DNA of 64,000 nt from Platycnemis pennipes (taxonomy: Eukaryota > Arthropoda > Insecta > Odonata > Platycnemididae), in NCBI GenBank assembly GCA_933228895.1, contig OW121857.1:1054001-1118000 (forward strand). The letters are read 5' to 3'. The stretch's first letter is position 1. Each line of letters begins with the position of its first letter. The translations under genes were made by a program, and so were the position numbers. Under the pieces are notes generated by a model, which made no database searches, was not told the origin of the DNA, and saw only the letters and a list, made by a program, of their open reading frames with translations. Shown here one piece after another: positions 13,304 through 24,667 of this stretch.

Positions 13304-13565
13304 CAGCGGCGTCGGAAGTGAGGGGCAGGGGGGGGGCATTCGGCCCCCCCCCCAGAATTTGCCCCGGGCCCTTGAAAAATTAGTCTTCATTATTAAAAAT
13401 CAAATTTCACTTGTTTCCATCTTGCCTTTTCTCTTTTGACGCATATTCTACCATCTTCATATGCACTTTTAGCGGAATTCTAGTCTCTACCCCCTCCTAT
13501 CCGCAAAAAATGCGGGCCCTTTTCAAGGTAAGCCCCTCCTAGCGAAAATAGTTCCGACGCCCCTG
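13304..13565. mobile_element. hAT-type MITE with 8-bp target duplication (in copy A)
   Basis: The ends are CAGCGGCGTCGGAA (13304) and TTCCGACGCCCCTG (13565), flanked on both sides by AACTAGTT (13296-13303 and 13566-13573), an exact 8-bp duplication. CAGNGGCG termini plus an 8-bp duplication fit the hAT superfamily. A long G/C homopolymer tract (13326-13356) lies inside. The counterpart in copy B is at 26630-26874 and is 17 bp shorter. Confidence 0.75.
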
Positions 13566-14149
13566 AACTAGTTCCTTTGAAAGAAACAAATAGACGATTA
13601 GTTGCATATTCATTCAATTGCAAATAGCTGAGGCGTATTGATGGAAACACTGATGTCTCTATCAAACCATTTTTTTGTTTCTTTACCGACATTTTTTTTA
13701 ATTCTCTAGTTCCTTATAGCCACTTGGTTATGAAATTTACAAGAAAATGTTTCATTTCCAAAAATAAAATATAGGAATATCCCCGGAGTATTTTCATGAG
13801 GACGAAAAAGTGGACACGTTATGCCCCAAAAGTGGCTACTATTACCTCATTCACAAATTTTTATCTCTTTCGTGTTATATGATCACACTTAGAACTTTCA
13901 ATTATACCGTTCCTAATATTAAAACTCGGATATTGGACAAGATATGCGAAACAGCAAAAAAGTTTCTATTCAAAATGAGCGCAACCTCTGATTTTGAAAA
14001 GTTCATTTATTTCTTGGTAAAGTAAATTCGACAAATTATAAAATACTGGGCTGTAACGTCATCCAATCAGATGACTTAACACTGCTTAATTAATAACTTA
14101 ATGTCTGCTCAAAGTTTTGGAAAATGCTCCATTTAATGCAATATTTCAG

Positions 14150-15540
14150 TTTTTTAGTTACAAAATTTTCATCATCATCATCGGTCAGCAATTCTAGGAT
14201 TGGTTTGACACATTCTTCCACTCGGATCTTCTATCGGCCAACGTTTTCATATCAGCGTAATGGCTCTTTTTTACATCCTTTACAACCTGTTCCATGTATC
14301 ACATACGAGGCCTACCTACAATCTTCCCGTTCAATTTTCCTTCGACGATTGTCTTCATCAGGCCATTGTGTCTCAATATATGGCCGATTAAGTTGTCCCG
14401 TTTCTTTTTAGTTTTCAGGATACTTCTCTTTTGTCCCACTCTTCTTAGCACTTCCTCGTTGCTTACTCGGTCGATCCATTAAATCTTCATCATTCTTCTG
14501 TAACACCACATTTCGAATGCTTACACTCTTTTCTTCTCCGCTGCTGTCATCGTCCATGCTGCCGCTAAGAAACATGCTCCAGACGTACGTCCTGATGAAT
14601 TGTTTCCTTACTAGAAGTACTTGTATTTCTAGCTGATAGTAGATTCTTCTCTTGATAGAATGACCTCTTTGCTTGAGCTATTTTACTGATCTTTCGTGCT
14701 TCAACCATCTTTAGTTGCTTCGTTTGTGACTTTTACTACGGCGGTTGTGATTTTTAAACAATGTGTTGACAACCGCTACTTAAATTATGTTGTCTGCAGA
14801 ACTCCAGTATTCTTTCTCCTCTTTCGTTTCGATTTTCCAAACCATATTTCCAGATATTCTTCCATATTAACTTTCGTCAACGACAGCGTTCCAGTCGCCT
14901 AAAATAATTATGTTTTCTTTTCGTTTTACCAGTTTTATAACTGCCGTGATATCTTCGGAGGCGTCATCCACTCATTCATCTTCGTAGACCGACTTAGGCA
15001 TGTAAACGTGCACCACAATGGTATCCGTAGGCTTGTTCTCAATCTTCACATTATAATCCTGTCACTGTAGTGCAGGAAGCTCTTCACGCGCTGTCCTGCA
15101 CTCTTCCTGAGCATTATGCCTACTCCAGTGTTACCATTCAGTGATCCGGTTTGAATAATTCTGTAACTTCCGCTCCAGAAGTCTCCTTCGGGCCATCTCA
15201 TTTCACTGATTCCTAATACATCGAGGTCCACTCTCTGCATTTCCACCTTCAGGTTCAATATTCCGTATGTCCAAAGTGATCACACGTTCCAATTTCCTAC
15301 CCTTAAATGTTTATCACACTTGACTGATGTAGTGTCTCGGGTAGTCCCCGCCCAGAGATCCGAATTGGGACTATTTTCCCTCCGGAATATTTTACTCTAG
15401 AGGGTTCCATCACGTCTTGATAGAAAGAAAAGAGTGGAGTAGCTGCGACTCCTCGGGATAATAATGTGGTGGTTTCTCCTTGCCTTCCACATCGCAGTAC
15501 TATAGCCGCTAAAGTAAATGTTACCACGCCTGTAATGAAA
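14150..15540 (-). pseudogene. Internally deleted RTE-type LINE remnant (in copy A)
   Basis: Read on the minus strand, this carries an apurinic-type endonuclease domain start (motifs DVLGISEMRW, GDFWSGSYRII, TGVGIMLRKSAG at 15046-15258) of the kind often annotated as craniofacial development protein 2-like, typical of RTE LINEs. It then jumps to the extreme C-terminal part of a reverse transcriptase (QFIRSYVW; DRPSK; in shifted frames RRVGQKRSIL and HGLMKTIVEGK; GRPR-like basic stretch) and ends in a short GAT repeat near 14170. Most of the RT domain, including the YADD box region, is missing and the remaining parts have stops and frameshifts. The plus-strand ORFs across it are shadows. Confidence 0.65.
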
Positions 15541-16849
15541 TGGGTGTCGGTCTACCGACCACTGCGGTCTCCACCTTCATTCATAAGAATAAGAGCTGCT
15601 GCTCTCTCCTCCGGGTGCTGAGAAGGGTAATTGTTGGCGGTATCTTCACAGGATCTGTATTAATTGAAGGCCTACCTTACCCAGGGATAGCTTTTCGTCC
15701 ACGACTGCTTATTTAACGAGTAAACTCGCTTATCTCGTAGCTAACCTCTATATCTAGAGAACGACCAGCCATCCGCAACGCGGCGAACGCACTTGGTGGC
15801 TTTAAGCTCAGCCGCGAGTATAAAATATTGCATACTGATAAATAAAACTTCGTATAATTAAATTAAAATATTCTCAATGCACATCTTTCGCAGTAATTTT
15901 GCTTCATGGGTGCCCGATATGCACCGAAAAAGCATACATGAAGTAGTTTTTGTTATTTCAGTGTCATATGCGACTAGTGAAACTCTCCGGAAAAGACAGC
16001 AGCAGCAAGGCCAATGAGTAGGGAAAGGATACGGAAGGAAACGATTTTCCACAAACCTGTAGCCCTGTAGATACTCACATAATTTAGCTAACGGTTGCAA
16101 ACATCCGGAACCCTTCAAACGAAATTTCAATTTTATGGTTTTGTTAAGGAATTCTCAAAAATTCGCCACTGTACGACGGGTGGATTTTTTTTAGTTCTGA
16201 TTATCTCTTGAGGAAGGGTGCGTGTGGCTGTGTTCTCCAGCGTCCAGAAGTGACGGCGTTATGGAAGAGTCCACGAAGCCTTATAGAAAAGCGCAGTATC
16301 GTAAAGGATACAACAAAACGAAGAGGAGAGATTGCAACGTGCAGAATTCGATTCGCAGGGAAAAAACCGAAAAAGGCATTTATTTCGCAATATTAAATTT
16401 ACGAGATAATTAAATGTAAGGGCTCCTTCGTACGCTCCTTCGTAAAAAATTTCGTAAGCAAACCGTGGATCCTTGTTATCCAAAGGGCGTGAAGATCCGG
16501 TAAACAGCTATGCAGTAATGGTGCATATAATCAATGAACTTTAATAATTTGTTGTTACACTCTTTCTAAGAGTGATGTTAATATATTGATTTTATGTGCT
16601 CATAAACTGTATTTTCATTGTATTACTGCTTTATATAACCTTTTTGATTTCCTGTGCTAATGTTAGTTGGTAATTTGTATACGAATTTCTACTGCAGGCT
16701 GTTATTTATGCCATTTATGTTTCTGTTTTCTCAACTTTTAATTTTGTGTAACAATGCACAGAATGGAAGATATACCTTGTTTACGAATGGTTAAGTTAAT
16801 TTTCAGGGTGATCATACTTAACTTGCTCATTATAATTACTAATTGTAAC

Positions 16850-16950
16850 TAGTGAGTGCATAGTAGCCCAGTGGGTAGAGCGTTCAGTAACAGATTCAAT
16901 TCCGGACGAAGCACATTGGCATGATATCGCGGTTTGAATTTCAGTATCAG
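16850..16950 (+). repeat. tRNA-derived SINE-like fragment (in copy A)
   Basis: TAGCCCAGTGGGTAGAGCG at about 16862 resembles a tRNA box A, and GGTTTGAATTTC (about 16932) resembles a box B about 55 bp later. There is no clean cloverleaf. The same fragment appears in inverted orientation in copy B near 23270-23350. Confidence 0.4.
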
Positions 16951-17951
16951 AGTTGTGTAAGTCGGAAAACTGGCCTCTTTACCCTGAATGTGTGAATTTC
17001 ACTCACCTTCCACCTTAGTACGGTGGAACTCAACCCTGTCAAACCAGTCATTGGGTTTAATTGAGGGAATTGTTTAAATATAGTGAATTACCTGCGAAGA
17101 AAAAAGTTTTTTCACTAATAATCTCAATTTAAAAGGGTGTGTTAATAAATGTGGAGCATTGACCATTAATACCGTTTAGTCCGTTTCGTTTCTGGTGTGT
17201 ATAAAAGCGTATTCAATTTAACCGTAAAATCATAATGATAACCGAAAAACGTAAATGCACAACGTTCATAAACGAAATTTTTTGTTGCCTCCGCCATTGA
17301 TATTCAAGTAAAAGTACTCTGGTAAAAGTTATAGGAAATATGTGAGCGCTTTGGCCCTGTAAATAGTAGGAAACTGTAGAGAAATAACATTGAACTTTCA
17401 CATTAATGAAAGACAAGAGTCGGAGTTAGTCGCATATGCTAGGGGGAAAGACGATATTTTAATTAACCTCATTAAAAATGCTCACAATTATTTTACGAGG
17501 GCAACGTGCATCCCGCTAAAATAAATCATGGATGACTAATTTAATAACTTCAGTCCATAACATTTGACAACCACTAAAAACTGCACTACAAATCCAAGGC
17601 AACGCCGACAATCCCAGAACCCTTTAGGTGTTTTCAATTTTAGGTAATTGCTGACCTTTCTTACTCTCGACCACAACGAAGACGAGGAAAACACTCGGCT
17701 CCGAAAAGAGAGCTCTTTACCTTATCTGTGTTCTGAGAAACTTGATCGCATTGCGGATTTCGCAAGCCCTCCTGTCGCTGCCCCCGAAAAATCCCAGCTG
17801 CGACATATCAGGTCCCTCCCCTCAACTCCCCATTCCACTTTCCACGGTGGCGACGCTGATGGCAACCCACAAGAACTACTAGAGCCGCGAGATCATGGTG
17901 AGATGAGAAGCCGTTAAATCGGACAATTCAAAATGCGTTGAACACCCTTAA

Positions 17952-18426
17952 CGAAATCAGAATGCCTTTGTTTCAAACTCGTTCAAGATTTCAAAACTGT
18001 GTTTATAATTAACTTCGATTGTATTTCTTGTGTATAAATTTTATTTCAATTTTCATAGCGTATTATCATTAGTGAACGTTAACGTCGAGATGTCAATTAT
18101 AAGCATACGGCAAGATTTCCATACGCGCTTCGTCATGGCTCAATTTCGATTACGAGTATATCACTTTCCAAGTACGTTCCGACCATCCGATGCACTCTCC
18201 ATAGGCTCTCGTATCACTTTCTGTTTGCTTCCGCCCGTGAAGAACGCGTGCTTTCCGTTTGCGCTCTGTGACGCTCGAAATCGAAACTTAATTTACACTC
18301 CGATGTTCCACTTTCCGCTTCCTTAAACATCCGTTATCTCTCCGTTTGCGCTCATCAATCTCTTTATTAGCTCTCCAATTGAAACTTCGTTCTCGCTTCC
18401 TTCACGCTATATTTTCACCAGGGCAG
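17952..18426. other. No gene seen; spacer between the two TTAA elements
   Basis: This is the beginning of the 4.3-kb spacer. It shows repeated CTTTCCG/CGCTC words at 18170-18420, similar in texture to 5060-5340, but no assignable feature. Confidence 0.5.
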
Positions 18427-18891
18427 GATACGGGCTTTCGGTTATTTCGCTCAGGTTATGAGTACTCGGTTATAAAATATAACCTATAACCGGTTTTTAA
18501 CCGACCAGGCTAATGCCTTTGTTGCCGAGCAAGTAGTTCCAGAGCTCTCCAAGAGACTGCGGGCTTTCGGTTATTTCGCTCAGGTACCAATATTATATAA
18601 GACTCCTTGTAGCCTCCTTGCGCTCAGGTTATGAGTACTCGGTTATAAAATTACTAATAGCTTTTTCGTCCTGGCTGATGTACTTACAATAAGCTGCCTT
18701 GGGTGCAAGTAGTACCAGTGTCTACCGACATCCAACATTTTGATGAAAAATATTAAGGTTATTTTTCGGTTATGCAAAAAAATAACCGAGTACTCAGGTT
18801 AATCTGATCGGAAAAATAACCGGTTATTTTCTGGTTAACCTAGGGTAAATAACCGGTTATGGACATAACCGGTTATTTTTGCCCATCCCTA
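18427..18891 (-). mobile_element. hAT-like MITE with AACCGGTTAT words and internal duplication
   Basis: The right end reads GGTTATTTTTGCCCATCCCTA (last 15 bases complementary to TAGGGATGGGC). ATAACCGGTTAT words are concentrated at both ends. Two segments are repeated inside: GCGGGCTTTCGGTTATTTCG (about 18426 and 18557) and a GCTCAGGTTATGAGTACTCG block (about 18447 and 18620). The left end is diverged and no target duplication could be read. Confidence 0.55.
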
Positions 18892-19317
18892 CCTCTGGGG
18901 CTCCGACGCCTGTGAGGTGATCCAAATGGGCCTCACAGTTCCTAGGCAGAATCCCTATGGTGCGGTAAAAGAAAGTTAATCGTCACCATTGGTAGGGAAG
19001 TATATCCCACCGCTGCCACCATTTTTGTAGATCGGGCCACGCAGGGGACTCGGACCTTCCAACATATTTGTTTGTGGGTTCTTGCCCTTGGTGTCTGGAA
19101 CAAGTAATGAATGTAAAAGATTCGTGCTAAAGACAGAATTTATTCGGAAGCAAAAGTTAAACCAATCGCGTCTCGAATAGCCAAAATAGAGTTTACCTTA
19201 AGCTCGGGAGGATAGAAGAGAATGCGCGTTCAGTACGGGTGGATAGCGCGGCTTAGAGCACGGACCCAACGGTCCGCGCATCGGTCTCCAATGATGGACT
19301 ACATTTTGACTGCAACC
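18892..19317. other. No gene seen
   Basis: Slightly GC-richer sequence without a recognised exon or element end. It leads into the 15-bp minisatellite. Confidence 0.5.
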
Positions 19318-19441
19318 GATTCACCAATCTCCTCCTTCACCAATCTCCTCCTCACCAATCTCCTCCTCACCAATCTCCTCCTCACCAATCTCCTCCTCAC
19401 CAATCTCCTCCTCACCAATCTCCTCCTCACCAATCTCTACT
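19318..19441 (+). repeat. 15-bp minisatellite, about 8 units
   Basis: The unit CACCAATCTCCTCCT repeats head to tail. Because 15 is a multiple of three, an ORF runs through it (TNLLL repeated), which explains the repetitive 73-codon ORF here. I treat that ORF as spurious. Confidence 0.85.
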
Positions 19442-19687
19442 AAAATCAAACGTACACGCCATTATATAGAGAAGGCAAAAGGAGGATGTTTACCGGTCAA
19501 GGGGAAGGAGAGAAGGGGAAGTGAGAAGTCGAAAGTGAAATCTTACTCTCGAGCCATTGGCTTTTGGCTATTCTGAGAGACGCCCATAAACAGAACAAAA
19601 ATATCTTATAGGAAAGTGAAATTTAGAATAACAAAATTCTATCAAGATTCATGCGCCCGTCCGGGCCATTAGACTGATATCTTCGAT

Positions 19688-20042
19688 GGACTCAATACTA
19701 ATAAGAAAGTAGCAGGTTTGTTTGTAGACATAAAAAAGCTTTTGATTGTGTAGATCATACCATATTATTAAAAAGATTGATGCAAGCTGGAATAAGAGGA
19801 GTCGCAAATAATTGGTTCCGGAGCTATCTAACTGGAAGAACGCAGTACGTGAAAATTCGAATTTCGTGAATTCACGATTGTTGTAGCCAAAATACGTCCC
19901 TTTTTTGCGGAGTCCCTCAGGGCTCGGTCCTTGGGCCTATACTGTTTCTCATATATGTAAATAATTTTAATTCCGGTATATTTCATGGTAAATTAACATC
20001 CTTTGCGGACGATACAGCGTTAGTTTATACATCGAGTAATAT
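19688..20042 (+). pseudogene. LINE segment 1: N-terminal half of the reverse transcriptase
   Basis: This piece encodes conserved RT blocks of a jockey/CR1-superfamily non-LTR retrotransposon: [16 protein letters not shown] (RT block with the first catalytic Asp region), [15 protein letters not shown], then after a frameshift VPQGSVLGPILF and FADDTALVY (the catalytic ADD box). There is a stop and a frameshift between the last two pairs. The 5' part of the LINE, including any endonuclease, is missing. The segment stops at 20042, exactly where a CCCAGC-type element begins, and resumes at 22034. Confidence 0.8.
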
Positions 20043-22033
20043 CCCAGCAAGCACACAATCCTCCGTTGATACATCGTTGATGTAAAAATCACATCAACAA
20101 CAGGGAAACGTGCACAACCGACGATATCAACTTTATATAAACTCCATATAAACGCGATATAAATGATGGCATCAAATTTAACCAATTTCATGTAAACTGT
20201 TGATCTAAACGAGCAACAGAGTCATCTATCGGCAGATCCAAGCAGTAAGATCCACCAACTGCAGACAGTAGCTCTATCTGGCGGCATAACTTCTTACTAA
20301 TACGTAATTTAATACCCGTATTTTAAATTTTTTTATTTTATTAGAAGTACAGACTAAGGGAATTTCAGAGGGAACTCCATGAAATAAATCACTTATTCAA
20401 TGTAATATATTTATTTATGCAATAAGGAGTATCACAAATCAATTATGTATTCTATGTTATCTTCCTCAATTGGTTCATGCTGTCACTTTTCCGTCTTTTC
20501 CCTTCAGCAGTCCTTGATTTTGAGACACGGAACCATTCCCCCAAGCTTCTTTTGACTGGCAGTATTGGCTCATTATACTTCCTATCCTCCTCTCCGACGT
20601 TATTACGGCCGATTACATGTTCCCGCGCCTCCCTTTGTAGAAGCCTCCACCGTTGGGTCCTTGTCACAGCTTATAACTACCTTTCGGGATTCTTACGAAG
20701 CTGTAATATATGCGGAGAAACTAATTAAGTAACACCCGTAACCCTCATGCACTAGTACATTATTCGTTTTTATTACAACTCCTATTATATGCCAAATTTT
20801 TCTCCAAATGCATGCTACTTATTCCGCTAAAAATAGATTGGGAAGCTGAGGAAATGCATGAACTTACCTTCAATATTCCCGAAGAAGTTTGAATTCGGCA
20901 TGAAGAGGTATACACAAATTCTCTTCCGTCAATGCCGGAAACAAGAAAGCAATAAATTTAAAGGGTTAAAGACTCTTTAAATGGTCTTCAATATCCAAGT
21001 ACTTCATGAATGCGTCTTCAATGTCCACTCCAAACGGCACACGTTTTTCCACAAATGTTCTCAGCTTTTTTAAAATAATTAGTTGTTATCTTTTAATTAA
21101 GATAAAGATCAATGACCATAATATGGACCTATTGATAGACTCAACAATCTTGCCGCAAACCTTCGACATCCATGGAAACGAAGGACCCAAAAGTAAATAT
21201 TTATATAGCAGTTTATAAATAACGCACTTTAACGAATGCATTAATGTATATAATATTATAGGATTCATTTTCCTATGCTGACGTTTGCATTTTATAATAT
21301 TCCAACACGCATTCAGCTCGTGTAATGCGCGGTTTTATCAATATGCAGACGATCGACTATCTAATAAAAATTTGTTTCACTTCCGTCCTCCCTATCCTCG
21401 ACAATAAATACTATAAAAGCATACGAATTTCTCAAAGAGATGCTTAAATAAATTAGTAAATTAATGAGTAAATACGTTCATCATTCACATTGCTATTTAT
21501 CGTATACGAATTTACTATAGCATACGCGTACACTATATCGCGATATGAGTATCCAATTGGATCCAATCTCGGAATTATAAATATCCCTCGGGAATGATTG
21601 GCCGAACACAATTAATCGTTCTTTTAGCCCTGAATTCCGCATACTTAAGAAACATGCAATCAACATGACAAATTGCGTAGAGAATATTTATATTTTATAG
21701 AGGCAAGCATTGGTATATATGCCATTGAATTTGATGTATCCATTAATTCTGAGAAATTTAATCAATTTCAGAAAAAATGTTGGTAATAACCCTGACACAC
21801 ATACATTTATTTTATCTTCACTATGCGAATAACTTAACACCAACTTTTAGCAAAAGACTGAGCGCTCAAAACCACACAAATCGGGCGATATGAAAAGGAT
21901 TTTCATGACAGTCAACCCAGACTCAACGGCATGCATAACATTGAGCTCAACTCATAATCAACGCCAGCGCATCAACCTTTTCCCTGTTGTTGATACAAGG
22001 TTTATATAAACGAATATGAGCGTGCCTGCAGGG
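20043..22033 (+). mobile_element. 1991-bp CCCAGC-type element inserted in the LINE
   Basis: The left end is CCCAGCAAGCACA (20043) and the right end is the diverged CGTGCCTGCAGGG (22033; 10 of 13 positions match). AT flanks both sides (20041-20042, 22034-22035). Removing the element with one AT restores the LINE reading frame across the junction, which fixes both boundaries and supports a 2-bp duplication. Subterminal regions at both ends carry repeated ATCAAC/GTTGAT words and TTTATATAAA, quite unlike the TTTACGTAAA words of the sister element at 5521. ORFs of 60-83 codons inside are not recognised; I see no transposase. Confidence 0.75.
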
Positions 22034-22251
22034 ATGTTTTATCTTTACTCAGAAGTAGAAAGTGATCTTGATAGAATAAAATTTTGGTTCAGCATGAATA
22101 AATTAGTATTAAGTGAAAAAACAAAATATGTTGTATTTAATTTAAAAAGGAAACATTTTGAACAACAGTGTGTTTATTATAGATGTCCCATGTGTAAAAA
22201 TGAAAGAAACTGCTCTATATGTTTTCAAATTGAGCAAGCAAGTTTTATTAA
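22034..22251 (+). pseudogene. LINE segment 2: RT region after the ADD box
   Basis: The frame continues from segment 1 with VESDLDRIKFWFSMNKLVLS, the conserved stretch (dl..i..Wf..n.L.ln..K) that follows the FADD box in jockey/CR1-type RTs, and ends in ASFIK at the TTAA insertion site of copy B. The sequence is in one open frame here. It resumes at 30191. Confidence 0.8.
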
Positions 22252-23269
22252 GGGTGTTCAACGCATTTGGAATAGTCCGATTTAACGGCTTCTCATCTCA
22301 CCATGATCTCGCGGCTCTAGTAGTTCTTGTGAGTTGCCATCAGCGTCGCCACCGTGGAAAATGGAATGGGGAGTTGAGGGGAGGGACCTGATATGTCGCA
22401 GCTGGGATTTTTCGGGGGCGGCGACAGGAGGCCTTGCGAAATACGCAAGGCGATCAAGTTTCTCAGAAACAGATAAGGTCGAGAGCTCTCTTTTCGGAGC
22501 CGAGTGTGAATTGTTTTCCTCGTCTTCGTTGTGGTCGAGAGTAAGAAAGGTCAGCTATTACCTAAAATTGAAAACACCTAAAGGGTTCTGGGATTGTCGG
22601 CGTTGCCTTGGATTTGTAGTACAGTTTTTAGTGGTTGTCAAATGTTATGGACTGAAGTTATTAAATTAGTCATCCATGATTTATTTTAGCGGGATGCACG
22701 TTGCCCTCGTAAAGTAATTGTGAGCATTTTTAATGAGGTTAATTAAAATATCGTCTTTCCCCCTAGCATATGCGACTAACTAAGACTCTTGTCTTTCATT
22801 AATGTGAAAGTTCAATGTTATTTCTCTACAGTTTCCTACTATTTACAGGGCCAAAGCGCTCACATATTTTCCTCTAACTGTTACCATAGTACTTTTACTT
22901 GAATATCAATGGCGAAGGCAACAAAAAATTTCGTTTATGAACGTTGTGCATTTACGTTTTTCGGTTATCAATATGATTTTACGGTTAAATTGAATACGCT
23001 TTTATACACACCAGAAACGAAACGGACTAAACGGTATTAATGGTCAATGCTCCACATTTATTAACACGCCGTTTTAAATTGAGATTATTAGTGAAAAAAC
23101 TTTTTTCTTCGCAGGTAATTCACCATATTTACAATAATTCCCTCAATTAAACCCAATGACTGGTTTGACAGGGTTGAGTTCCGCCGTACTAAGGTGGAAG
23201 GTGAGTGAAATTCACACATTCAGGGTAAAGAGGCCAGTTTTCCGACTTACACAACTCTGATACTGAAAT

Positions 23270-23350
23270 TCAAACCGCGATATCATGCCAAAGTGCTTCG
23301 TCCGGAATTGAATCTGTTACTGAACGCTCTACCCACTGGGCTACTATGCA
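23270..23350 (-). repeat. tRNA-derived SINE-like fragment (in copy B)
   Basis: This is the inverted counterpart of 16850-16950, with CGCTCTACCCACTGGGCTA (reverse of the box-A-like piece) and the complementary box-B-like stretch. It is shared by both TTAA copies, so it predates their separation. Confidence 0.4.
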
Positions 23351-24667
23351 CTCACTAGTTACAATTAGTAATTATAATGAGCAAGTTAAGTATGATCACC
23401 CTGAAAATTAACTTAACCATTCGTAAATAAGTTATATCTTCCATTCTGTGCATTGTTACACAAAATTAAAAGTTGAGAAAACAGAAACATAAATGGCATA
23501 AATAACAGCCTGCAGTAGAAATTCGTATACAAATTACCAACTAACATTAGCACAGGAAATCAAAAAGGTTATATAAAGATGTAATACAATGAAAATACAG
23601 TTTATGAGCACATAAAATCAATATATTAACATCACTCTTAGAAAGAGTGTAACAACAAATTATTAAAGTTCACTGATTATATGCACCATTACTGCATAGC
23701 TGTTTACCGGATCTTCACGCCCTTCGGATAACAAGGATCCACGATTTGTTTACGAATTTTTTTACGAAGGAGCCCTTACATTTAATTATCTCGTAAATTT
23801 AATATTGCGAAAGAAATGCCTTTTTCGGTTTTTTCCCTGCGAATCGAATTCTGCACGTTGCAATCTCTCCTCTTCGTTTTTTTGTATCCTTTACGATACT
23901 GCGCTTTTCTATAAGGCTTCGTGGACTCTTCCATAACGCCGTCACTTCTGGACGCTGGAGAACACAGCCACACGCACCCTTCCTCAAGAGATAATCAGAA
24001 CTAAAAAAAATCCACCCGTCGTACAGTGGCGAATTTTTGAGAATTCCTTAACAAAACCATAAAATTGAAATTTCGTTTGAAGGGTTCCGGATGTTTGCAA
24101 CCGTTAGCTAAATTATGTGAGTATCTACAGGGCTACAGGTTTGTGGAAAATCGTTTCCTTCCGTATCCTTTCCCTACTCATTGGCCTTGCTGCTGCTGTC
24201 TTTTCCGGAGAGTTTCACTAGTCGCATATGACACTGAAATAACAAAAACTACTTCATGTATGCTTTTTCGGTGCATATCGGGCACCCATGAAGCAAAATT
24301 ACTGCGAAAGATGTGCATTGAGAATATTTTAATTTAATTATACGAAGTTTTATTTATCAGTATGCAATATTTTATACTCGCGGCTGAGCTTAAAGCCACC
24401 AAGTGCGTTCGCCGCGTTGCGGATGGCTGGTCGTTCTCTAGATATAGAGGTTAGCTACGAGATAAGCGAGTTTACTCGTTAAATAAGCAGTCGTGGACGA
24501 AAAGCTATCCCTGGGTAAGGTAGGCCTTCAATTAATACAGATCCTGTGAAGATACCGCCAACAATTACCCTTCTCAGCACCCGGAGGGGAGAGCAGCAGC
24601 TCTTATTCTTATGAATGAAGGTGGAGACCACAGTGGTCGGTAGACCGACACCCATTTCATTACAGGC

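Larger units (their letters stand above)
9997..17947. mobile_element. TTAA element, copy A (7951 bp), inverted relative to copy B
   Basis: The element starts GGGTGTTCAAC (9997) and ends GTTGAACACCC (17947), an 11-bp inverted repeat, with TTAA at 9993-9996 and 17948-17951. Its whole length is the reverse complement of 22252-30190 with only scattered substitutions and small indels. It contains an RTE LINE remnant, a hAT MITE and a tRNA-like SINE, all shared with copy B and therefore older than the duplication. GC-rich segments lie about 0.4 kb from the outer end (10360-10570) and 0.1-0.3 kb from the inner end (17640-17900). I recognise no transposase, so mobilisation in trans by a piggyBac- or Kolobok-type enzyme is an inference from the TTAA target. 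ORFs of 60-130 codons occur but are not recognised. Confidence 0.8.

Noticed and set aside
13786..13815. TGAGGACGAAA resembling the second half of a hammerhead ribozyme
   Set aside because: There is no CTGATGA partner upstream and no closing stem.
16850..16950. A functional tRNA gene
   Set aside because: Box A- and B-like words are present but no complete cloverleaf can be drawn; a SINE fragment is more likely.
19222..19443. 73-codon ORF with TNLLL repeats
   Set aside because: It is produced by a 15-bp minisatellite, whose period keeps any frame open; there is no independent sign of coding.
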